DNA of 36,670 bases from DASYRM01 sp036004405 (GTDB lineage Bacteria; Acidobacteriota; Vicinamibacteria; Vicinamibacterales; UBA2999): assembly GCA_036004405.1 (NCBI GenBank), contig DASYRM010000081.1, positions 1 through 36,670 on the forward strand, read 5' to 3'. Below are positions 1 through 6,453 of the stretch, in pieces. A program made the position numbers and the translations under genes. The first letter of the stretch is position 1; each line of letters opens with the position of its first letter. The notes under the pieces were generated by a model. That model did not search any database, had not been told where the DNA came from, and saw only the letters and a program-made list of their open reading frames with translations.

Positions 1-936
1 GCGCTTCCGATCAAAACGAAGCCGTTTGCGTTCGTGTGCATTGTGCCGACCGGCGCGCCTGGCGTGAAGCTGCTCTGCCGGCCCTCGTATGAGATGACCG
101 CGGCCGTGATGGGGACGCCGTTCGACTATCCGCTGTCGAGCCGCATGGACGAGAACGACTCGATCCTGATCTTCGACAAGGTGTTCGTGCCCCACGAGGA
201 CGTCTTCGCCTACGGCGACATCGAGAAGGTCAACAACTTCTTCCCGCGGTCCGGCTTCCTGCCGCGCTTCATGTTCCAGGGCTGCACGCGGCTCTCCGTG
301 AAGCTCGACTTCCTGGCCGGGCTGCTGTTGAAGGCGGTGGAGGCCACGGGGGCCAAGGACTTCCGCGGCGTGCAGGCGCAGGTGGGCGAGGTGATCGCCT
401 GGCGCAACTGCTTCTGGGGGCTCACCGACGCCATGGCGCGCACCACCATGCCGTGGACGCCGGGCTACGTGCTGCCGAACCTCGAGTACGGGCTCGCATA
501 TCGCGTGATGGCCAGCATCGCCTACCCGAAGATCAAGGAGATCATCGAGAACTCGCTCGCGAGCGCGCTCATCTACCTGCCGTCGAGCGCCCTCGACTTC
601 AAGAACCCCGAACTGCGCCCCTATCTCGACCAGTTCGTCCGCGGCTCCAACGGCTACAACGCCGTCGATCGCGTGAAGCTGATGAAGCTGATGTGGGACG
701 CCATCGGCACCGAGTTCGGCGGCCGCCACGAGCTCTACGAGCGCAACTACTTCGGCAACCACGAGAGCATCCGGTTCGAGACGCTCATGGTGGCGGACGG
801 CACGGGCGCCTCGGCGCGCTTCAAGGGCTTCGCGGAACAGTGCATGGCGGAGTACAACCTGGATGGATGGACGGCGCCGGACCTGGTGCAGAACGACGAC
901 GTCAGCTCCCTCATGGAGAGGCTGAAGAGGCGTTGA
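1..936 (+). CDS. HpaB-type FADH2-dependent aromatic monooxygenase, oxygenase subunit (5'-truncated by window edge)
   Basis: The frame is open from base 1 (ALPIKTKPFAF...) and ends at TGA 934-936, so the gene begins upstream and about 311 C-terminal residues are visible of a usual 480-520. The segment with SRMDENDSILIFDKVFVPHE and the helical C-terminal half with AWRNCFWGLTDAMAR are typical of the 4-hydroxyphenylacetate 3-hydroxylase / chlorophenol monooxygenase oxygenase family. Known members use FADH2 and O2 to ortho-hydroxylate phenols in the cytoplasm. The next gene is a flavin reductase starting inside this stop codon, which matches the two-component system. A catechol-cleaving dioxygenase lies at the other end of the window. 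The exact phenolic substrate cannot be assigned; a 4-hydroxybutyryl-CoA dehydratase relative is less likely given the reductase partner. Confidence 0.88.
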   Translation, partial: ALPIKTKPFAFVCIVPTGAPGVKLLCRPSYEMTAAVMGTPFDYPLSSRMDENDSILIFDKVFVPHEDVFAYGDIEKVNNFFPRSGFLPRFMFQGCTRLSVKLDFLAGLLLKAVEATGAKDFRGVQAQVGEVIAWRNCFWGLTDAMARTTMPWTPGYVLPNLEYGLAYRVMASIAYPKIKEIIENSLASALIYLPSSALDFKNPELRPYLDQFVRGSNGYNAVDRVKLMKLMWDAIGTEFGGRHELYERNYFGNHESIRFETLMVADGTGASARFKGFAEQCMAEYNLDGWTAPDLVQNDDVSSLMERLKRR

Positions 937-1418
937 TCGACACGCGGGGGTTCCGTCAGACGGTCGGGCAGTTTGCGACCGGCGTGACGGTGATTGCGGC
1001 CGAAATCGAGGGGACGGTGCACGCGCTCACCGCCAACTCGTTCACGTCGCTGTCGCTCGACCCGCCGCTGGTGCTCTTCTGCGTCGGCAAGAACACCAAG
1101 ACCGGGCAGCTCATTCGCGTGGGCGCCCGCTTCTGCGTCAGCATCCTGCACGAGGGGCAGCGAGACCTCTCGACCTACTTCGGCGGCGCGTGGAAGAGCG
1201 ACGTCCCGCCGCCCTTCGCCTTCGTGAACTGGCACGAGAGTCCGCGCCTCGAGGGGAGCGCCGCGGCCCTGAGCTGCCTGGTCGATGCCATCCACGAGGG
1301 CGGCGACCACTGGATCGTCGTCGGCCGCGTGGCGGCGTTCCAGCGGCGCGAAGACGGCGTAGCGCCGCTGATTTTCCACAGCGGCCGCTACGTGGGCTTG
1401 GGCGAGCAGGTTTCGTAG
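933..1418 (+). CDS. Flavin reductase (HpaC-like), partner of the upstream monooxygenase
   Basis: A 161-residue flavin reductase-like domain protein (FMN-binding split barrel). The N-terminus IDTRGFRQTVGQFATGVTVI, the segment LTANSFTSLSLDPPLVLFCV and the C-terminal FHSGRYVGLG are family hallmarks. It supplies reduced flavin to the monooxygenase from NAD(P)H. The start is read as TTG 933-935, whose last two bases open the upstream TGA stop (TTGA overlap), with the purine-rich GAAGAGG at 924-930 in front. Translational coupling would keep the two subunits balanced. A much longer reading frame extends upstream but is only a shadow of the monooxygenase gene. The stop TAG at 1416-1418 lies in the GTAG foot of a hairpin repeat. 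Confidence 0.88.
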   Translation: MIDTRGFRQTVGQFATGVTVIAAEIEGTVHALTANSFTSLSLDPPLVLFCVGKNTKTGQLIRVGARFCVSILHEGQRDLSTYFGGAWKSDVPPPFAFVNWHESPRLEGSAAALSCLVDAIHEGGDHWIVVGRVAAFQRREDGVAPLIFHSGRYVGLGEQVS

Positions 1419-1441
1419 TAGATGGCGGTCTTTAGACCGCC
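1415..1441 (+). repeat. REP-like hairpin element (GGCGGTC subtype)
   Basis: GTAGTAGAT is followed by the inverted repeat GGCGGTC, loop TTTA, GACCGCC. The same core recurs at 14441-14465. The reductase stop codon (1416-1418) is inside the GTAG foot. Confidence 0.8.
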
Positions 1442-1460
1442 CTGCGATATCCTGATCCCC

Positions 1461-1922
1461 ATGCGTCGACGTTCATTTCTCGCCTCCGCCGGCCTTGGCG
1501 CGCTCACGCCCCTGGCCCTCGTCTCCAAGGCGTCGGCAGCCGAATGGAGCGACATCGAGAAGGCCAACGTCAAGCTGGTCACCGACTTCTGTGCATCGTG
1601 GTCTACCCGCGACTTGAAGCGGGTCTTCCCGCGGTTTGCCGACACGGGCGTCTACCGGATGTCCGAGACCACGCCGCCCGTCACCGGGCCGGCGGGCATC
1701 ACCGAGCGCCTGGGGTCGTGGATGCAGAGCTCGGATTCCATCACCTTCAAGATCCTCGACACCTTCGCGTCGGGCCCGATCGTCATCAACCACCGCATCG
1801 ACACGTTCGCCTCCAAGACCCGCCCGCTCACCTGGGAAGGCGTGGGCGTCTTCTTCGTCAAGGACGGCAAGATCCAGGAGTGGTCCGACTACACCATCCG
1901 CGTAGTCAGGCCAGGTCAGTAG
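1461..1922 (+). CDS. Tat-exported limonene-1,2-epoxide hydrolase-like (SnoaL/NTF2-fold) protein
   Basis: A 153-residue protein. The ATG at 1461 is chosen because it begins a twin-arginine signal (RRRSFLASAG, residues 2-11) ending near ASA at 24-26; an in-frame ATG at 1422 would fall inside the hairpin repeat. The mature part matches the limonene-epoxide hydrolase family (about 150 residues, cone-shaped alpha+beta fold). The family's catalytic Asp-Arg-Asp set has plausible counterparts in R112, D114 (HRID) and D143 (WSDY), and Y65 matches the water-positioning tyrosine. The asparagine that normally sits two residues after that tyrosine appears to be M67. Known enzymes hydrate epoxides in the cytoplasm, so export is unusual. 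It could instead be a non-catalytic SnoaL-like protein. The next gene starts 10 bp downstream. Confidence 0.75.
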   Translation: MRRRSFLASAGLGALTPLALVSKASAAEWSDIEKANVKLVTDFCASWSTRDLKRVFPRFADTGVYRMSETTPPVTGPAGITERLGSWMQSSDSITFKILDTFASGPIVINHRIDTFASKTRPLTWEGVGVFFVKDGKIQEWSDYTIRVVRPGQ

Positions 1923-1932
1923 CCCCTTTCTC

Positions 1933-4062
1933 TTGAAGCCCCTCCTCATTGCCGCGGCGTGCGCCGCGCTTGCTGCCGCCCTGCCCGTGCGCCTCGCCGC
2001 TCAGGAGCCGGCCACGGATGCGCCGCGGAAACGTGCGGAAGCGGTGCGTGTCGCCAACCGCCGGATCACCGTGGACGGCCTGCTCAACGAAGAAGAGTGG
2101 CAGCGCGTGGCGCCGGCCCGGAACTTCGTGCAGCAGCAGCCGGTGGAGAACGGCACACCCACCGAACCGTCCGAGGTGCGCTTCCTCTACGACGACGACA
2201 ACCTGTACGTCGGCGCGATGCTCTACGACGACGAGCCCGAACGGCTGATCACCAACGAGCTGAAGCGCGACTTCCGGGCGCGCGACGGCGATCTGTTCGT
2301 GCTGGTGCTCGACACCTTCAACGACCTGCGGAATTCGTACGGATTCCAGACCAATCCCGGCGGCGCCTGGCGCGACACACAATCGTTCGACGAAGGGCGC
2401 ACCACCAATCAGAACTGGGACGGCGTGTGGAGCGTGAAGACCTCCACGGTGAGCGGAGGCTGGATCGTCGAGTACGCGATCCCGTTCAAGACGCTGCGCT
2501 TTTCGCGCTCCACCGATCAGGAGTGGGGCCTCAGCATGATGCGCCTCATCCGCCGCAAGAACGAGGTCACTATGTGGACCTCGATTCCGCGTCAGTTCAG
2601 CCAGTTCCGGATGGCGTACGGAGGCGTGCTCCACGGCATCACGGGGGTGCAGCCCGGACTGAACCTGCGCTTCAAGCCGTTTGCCACCGGCAACGTGGCA
2701 AAACGCTCGGGGCGCACCAGCCGCGACGGTGACGGCGGCTTCGACATGAAGCTCGGGGTGGGCACCGGGCTCGTACTCGACGCCACCTATCGGACCGATT
2801 TCTCGCAGGTGGAAGCCGACGCCCAGCAGGTGAACCTGACGCGCTTCAACCTGTTCTTTCCCGAGAAGCGCGAGTTCTTTCTCGAGAATCAGGGCGCGTT
2901 CCAGATCGGGCGCACCTACGACACGAACGATCTCGTGCCCTTCTTCAGCCGCTCGATCGGGCTCGAGAACAGCCTCCCGGTGCCGATCGAGGGCGGGCTG
3001 CGGCTGTCGGGCCTGGCCGGGCGCAACGACCTTGGGCTGCTCAACATCCGGACCGACGACGACAACTTCTCGGTGCTTCGCTACGGACGCCAGTTCGCCG
3101 GCAGCAGCACCGCCAACGTCTTCTATCTGGGCAAGGAGGGCGGTGGAGAATTCAACCGCGTGGCGGGCGCCGATCTCCGGCTGGCGTTCAACCGGCTGCT
3201 GTCGTTCGACGTGCTGGCGATGGGCAGCAACGAGGACGCCGCGGGCAGCGGAAGCGCCTGGCGCGCCGGCGGCATCCTCGAGTCGAACCGCACCGAAGTC
3301 GAGGTGAGCTTCGCCACGCTGGGCGACGAGTTTCGCGACGAGCTCGGCTTCATCCCGAGAACCGGCGTGGACATCACGCACGCGACCGCCCTGCAGCGTT
3401 TCCGGCCGAAGGCGCTGGCCCGCTTCCTCCGCGAATGGCGGCCGCAGCTCGCCTACGACCGCTACCAGCGCGCGGGCTTCGGCGTCGAGACCGCAACCTT
3501 CCGTCCCAATGTGACCTTCGAGTTCCAGGACGGCTCGACGGTGACGGCCACGGTGCGCGACAACGAAGAGGCCAACCTCGAGCCGTTCCGCGTGCGCTCC
3601 AACTACTCGATTGCGCCGGGCCGCTACACCTTCACCGACGGCGAACTCTCGTTTGCCACCTCGCGCGCCCGCGCGCTGTCGTGGACGGGGGCCTACCGGA
3701 CCGGCGGGTTCTGGCACGGCACGCGCGACGGCGCCAGCGGCGGCGTGCGCGTACGCGTCAACCAGAAGGTGGCGGCGAGCGCCACGATGAGCCGCGACGT
3801 CGTGGAGCTGGCGGGGCAGTCGTTCACGACCGACCTGCTGCAGCTGCGCCTCGACACGTCGTTTTCCACCCGCATGTTTCTCAACGCGTTCGTCCAGTAC
3901 AACGGCGTGACGCGTGACGTGAGCTCGAACGTGCGGTTCGATTTCATCCACCATCCGCTCAGCGATCTCTTCGTTGTCTACAACGAGACGCGCCCGACCG
4001 GCACCTTCCTGCCGCCTTCCCGGTCGTTCACGGTGAAGCTCACGCATCTCCTGAGCTTCTGA
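1933..4062 (+). CDS. CBM9-like / DUF5916 outer-membrane beta-barrel protein
   Basis: A 709-residue secreted protein. The start is TTG 1933; no ATG fits and no clear ribosome site is seen. A signal peptide (KPLLIAAACAALAAALPVRLAAQ) covers about residues 2-24. Residues 35-210 look like the carbohydrate-binding family 9-like sandwich (ITVDGLLNEEEWQRV, VRFLYDDDNLYVGAMLYDDE). The rest is DUF5916: many alternating, aromatic-rich strands (for example FFPEKREFFLENQGAFQIG) ending in VKLTHLLSF, a C-terminal phenylalanine typical of Bam-assembled barrels. Function of the family is not established; a role in binding or passing polysaccharide or peptide fragments at the cell surface is usually suggested. 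A hairpin repeat follows the stop. Confidence 0.85.
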   Translation: MKPLLIAAACAALAAALPVRLAAQEPATDAPRKRAEAVRVANRRITVDGLLNEEEWQRVAPARNFVQQQPVENGTPTEPSEVRFLYDDDNLYVGAMLYDDEPERLITNELKRDFRARDGDLFVLVLDTFNDLRNSYGFQTNPGGAWRDTQSFDEGRTTNQNWDGVWSVKTSTVSGGWIVEYAIPFKTLRFSRSTDQEWGLSMMRLIRRKNEVTMWTSIPRQFSQFRMAYGGVLHGITGVQPGLNLRFKPFATGNVAKRSGRTSRDGDGGFDMKLGVGTGLVLDATYRTDFSQVEADAQQVNLTRFNLFFPEKREFFLENQGAFQIGRTYDTNDLVPFFSRSIGLENSLPVPIEGGLRLSGLAGRNDLGLLNIRTDDDNFSVLRYGRQFAGSSTANVFYLGKEGGGEFNRVAGADLRLAFNRLLSFDVLAMGSNEDAAGSGSAWRAGGILESNRTEVEVSFATLGDEFRDELGFIPRTGVDITHATALQRFRPKALARFLREWRPQLAYDRYQRAGFGVETATFRPNVTFEFQDGSTVTATVRDNEEANLEPFRVRSNYSIAPGRYTFTDGELSFATSRARALSWTGAYRTGGFWHGTRDGASGGVRVRVNQKVAASATMSRDVVELAGQSFTTDLLQLRLDTSFSTRMFLNAFVQYNGVTRDVSSNVRFDFIHHPLSDLFVVYNETRPTGTFLPPSRSFTVKLTHLLSF

Positions 4063-4068
4063 ACGTAC

Positions 4069-4094
4069 GTGGGGGCCGCCTTCAGGCGGCCCGT
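4069..4094 (+). repeat. REP-like hairpin element (GGGCCGCC subtype, variant foot GTGG)
   Basis: The inverted repeat GGGCCGCC (4073-4080), loop TTCA, GGCGGCCC (4085-4092) is followed by GT. The foot is GTGG instead of GTAG. It sits between the DUF5916 gene and the ligase-radical SAM-flavoprotein cluster. Confidence 0.85.
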
Positions 4095-4114
4095 GCGTGG
4101 AGTATTCTTCGGGC

Positions 4115-5491
4115 ATGCTCGAAGGCGTTGAACGGCTGATCGATCTCACAGGATTCCAGGCGTCGCCGGACGTCGCGCCGGCGCGCGACTCGGTGCTGGG
4201 CGCCATTCGCGCCGGCAACATCGCGACGCTGGCCGCAACCGGCGGACACTTTGCGGGCACGGCGCGCGAGGGGCAGACCGTGCGGCTGGCGCGCACCATC
4301 GGCGTGCCGCTGCGCTACTTCGTGGCGAAGATGTACCACGGGCCGTTCCTGGTCGTGTCCGATCGCATCGACCGCATCTTCGAGTGGTGTCAGAGCCAGC
4401 GCATCGGCTGGCAGTTCGAGCCGGCCTACACGCGGACGATCCCCGCGCACTATCTCGTGGAGCTCGATCAGGTCGGCTGCCCCGACCCGATGCCGCGGTA
4501 CCGGCGCTTCTTCGAGCCGGCGATTGCCAGCGGACCGGCCGACGTCGACGCGCTCGGCGCGGCGTATGTGCGCGCGGCGCTCGATGCCCTCACCCAGTGG
4601 ATCGCCAGCGTGCCCGCCGGGGAACCGATTGCCATCGCGTTTTCGGGCGGCGTGGACAGCACCTCGGTGTGGGTGCTGGCGCGCCACGCCGCGTCGGCGC
4701 TCGGGCGCAATCCCGACGACATACGGGCCTTCACGCTCGACTTCGGCGGCGGCACCGATGCCGCGCAGGCCGAGGAGGTGGCGCGCAGCCTGGGTCTCGA
4801 GGCGGCGTGGGAGCGCGTGGCCGTGCCGGCCAGTGCCTACGACCTTGACGACGCCATCATGACCATCGAGGACTACCACCCGCTCGACGTGGAGTGCGCG
4901 GCGGCGGCGCTGTGCCTGCTGCGCGGCATCCGCGAGCGCTACCCGTCGCTGCGCTATCTGGTGGACGGCGATGGCGGCGACGAGAACCTGAAGGCCTATC
5001 CGCTCGAGGATTCGGACCTGACGCTGTCGAGCATCCTGCGCAACCCGATGCTCTATCAGGAAGGGTGGGGCATCGACGCCATCAAGCACAGCCTCGTCTA
5101 CTCGGGCGGGCTGTCGCGCGGCTACGTGCGCACGTTCGCGCCCGCGGCGCGCTACGGCTTCACGGCGTTCTCGCCGTATTCGACCCGGGCCGCGATTGCC
5201 GCGGCGGTCGCGATCCCGTTCGACACGGTGCTCGGTGGCGACCCGGCGCGGCTGATGACGCTCAAGCAGGACATCGTGGCCGCCGGCGTGAAGGCGGTCA
5301 CGGGCGTGGAGATGCCCATCCGGGCCAAGCGCCGGTTCCAGGACGGCGCACAGGCCGATCCGCGCCCGCGGGTCACCAAGGCCTGGTGCCAGCGGACGTT
5401 CGAGCAGCTGTGGCGCGAGCGTCTGCGCCAGGCCGACGAAGACGCCAACACCCGGCGGTCCGGCAACGAAATGAGCGTGCCCGTACGTTGA
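4115..5491 (+). CDS. Asparagine-synthetase-like ATP-dependent ligase lacking the glutaminase cysteine
   Basis: A 458-residue protein. The C-terminal half is an asparagine synthase domain: PP-loop AFSGGVDSTS (SGGVDS at 177-182), then DYHPLDVE and VDGDGGDEN, which match the ATP- and aspartate-site region of AsnB. The N-terminal 130 residues resemble a worn-down Ntn glutaminase domain (GVPLRYFVAKMYHGPFLVVSDR) but no Cys follows the initiator Met. It therefore probably cannot hydrolyse glutamine, as in beta-lactam and carbapenam synthetases, and would adenylate a carboxylate for attack by ammonia or an internal amine. The start is set at ATG 4115 because the GTG at 4097 abuts the hairpin repeat. 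The gene ends in a TTGA overlap with the radical SAM gene, so the two are probably cotranslated. The substrate is unknown. Confidence 0.85.
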   Translation: MLEGVERLIDLTGFQASPDVAPARDSVLGAIRAGNIATLAATGGHFAGTAREGQTVRLARTIGVPLRYFVAKMYHGPFLVVSDRIDRIFEWCQSQRIGWQFEPAYTRTIPAHYLVELDQVGCPDPMPRYRRFFEPAIASGPADVDALGAAYVRAALDALTQWIASVPAGEPIAIAFSGGVDSTSVWVLARHAASALGRNPDDIRAFTLDFGGGTDAAQAEEVARSLGLEAAWERVAVPASAYDLDDAIMTIEDYHPLDVECAAAALCLLRGIRERYPSLRYLVDGDGGDENLKAYPLEDSDLTLSSILRNPMLYQEGWGIDAIKHSLVYSGGLSRGYVRTFAPAARYGFTAFSPYSTRAAIAAAVAIPFDTVLGGDPARLMTLKQDIVAAGVKAVTGVEMPIRAKRRFQDGAQADPRPRVTKAWCQRTFEQLWRERLRQADEDANTRRSGNEMSVPVR

Positions 5492-6453
5492 ACGACCGGT
5501 TCGTGCTCGACCTTCGCGGCCCCAAGGCTGCGCTCGATCCCCATCGCGCGTACGCCGCAGTGTGGGAAGAAGAACGCGACGAGCACGGCGCCCTCGCGCC
5601 CACCGCCGTCGTCTTCCTGACCAACCGCGAGTGCCCGTTTCGCTGCGTGATGTGCGATCTATGGGTCAACACGCTCGACACGCCGGTGCCGGCCGGCGCC
5701 ATCGCGTGGCAGATCACGCAGGCGCTCGCCACGCTGCCGCCGGCGCGGCAGATCAAGCTGTACAACGCCGGCAGCTTTTTCGATCCGCAGGCGATTCCGG
5801 TCGAGGACTACGAAGAGATTGCGACCGCCGTGGCGGGGTTCGATTGCGTGATCGTCGAATCGCATCCCGCGTTCCTGCGCGGGCCGTACGGCGATGCCTG
5901 CCGTCGCTTCCGCGATCTGCTTCGTGGGCGGCTCGAAGTGGCCGTGGGCCTCGAGACCGTCCATCAGGAGGCGCTGGCGGCGCTCAACAAGCGCATGACG
6001 ATCGAGGACTTTGCCGAGGCCGCGGCCTTTCTCGCGCGCCACGCCATCGCGCTGCGCGTCTTCGTGCTGCTCGACCCGCCGTTCGTGGCGCACCATGACG
6101 CAGCCGCGTGGGCCCTCAGCTCGGTGCGGACCGCTCGCAGCGTGGGGGCCACGGCGTGCGCCGTGATTCCGACGCGTGGCGGCAACGGCGCCATCGACGC
6201 GCTGCCGGTCGAACAGCGCCCGCGACTGGGCCTTCGCGATCTCGAGTGGGTGGTGCAGGAGGCGTTAGGCGATTCGGCAGGCGGACCTGCAGGTCCGCCG
6301 CTACGACCGGCAATGCGCGTGTTCGCCGACCTCTGGGACATCGAGCGGCTGTTCGACTGTCACTGCTCGCGCGCACGCGCCGCGCGCCTCGCGCACATGA
6401 ATCGCGAGCAGCGGGCGCCCGAGCCGGTGGCGTGTGCGTGCAATGGACGTTGA
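5488..6453 (+). CDS. Elp3/RaSEA-like radical SAM enzyme with Cys-rich tail
   Basis: A 321-residue protein. The [4Fe-4S]-SAM motif CxxxCxxC is at C49, C53 and C56 (NRECPFRCVMCDLW). The following segments KLYNAGSFFDPQAIP, VIVESHPAFL, VAVGLETV and LNKRMTIEDF resemble the Elp3 / archaeosine radical SAM (RaSEA) group rather than SPASM enzymes. Two CxC pairs near the end (FDCHC and VACACNGR) could bind a second cluster or metal. The start is TTG 5488, overlapping the ligase stop; the next gene starts at 6443 inside this one. A hairpin repeat copy lies in frame at 6279-6304 and encodes GGPAGPPLR. The enzyme should perform 5'-deoxyadenosyl radical chemistry on the ligase or flavoprotein substrate, but the reaction cannot be deduced. 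Confidence 0.85.
   Translation: MNDRFVLDLRGPKAALDPHRAYAAVWEEERDEHGALAPTAVVFLTNRECPFRCVMCDLWVNTLDTPVPAGAIAWQITQALATLPPARQIKLYNAGSFFDPQAIPVEDYEEIATAVAGFDCVIVESHPAFLRGPYGDACRRFRDLLRGRLEVAVGLETVHQEALAALNKRMTIEDFAEAAAFLARHAIALRVFVLLDPPFVAHHDAAAWALSSVRTARSVGATACAVIPTRGGNGAIDALPVEQRPRLGLRDLEWVVQEALGDSAGGPAGPPLRPAMRVFADLWDIERLFDCHCSRARAARLAHMNREQRAPEPVACACNGR
6279..6307 (+). repeat. REP-like hairpin inserted in frame within the radical SAM gene
   Basis: AGGCGGACCT, then GC, then AGGTCCGCC with G, CTAC and GAC after it. This is nearly identical to the right half of the doublet at 21192-21220. Its reading in the host frame is GGPAGPPLR. Confidence 0.8.

Noticed and set aside
4097..4114. Earlier GTG start for the asparagine-synthetase-like gene
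   Set aside because: The GTG is only a few bases after the hairpin repeat and lacks a ribosome site; ATG 4115 is more plausible, though not proven.
1906..4299. 797-codon open frame on the minus strand
   Set aside because: It lies opposite the DUF5916 gene, which has a signal peptide, domains and a barrel end. The antisense product is Arg/His/Ala-rich with no domain; it is a high-GC shadow frame.
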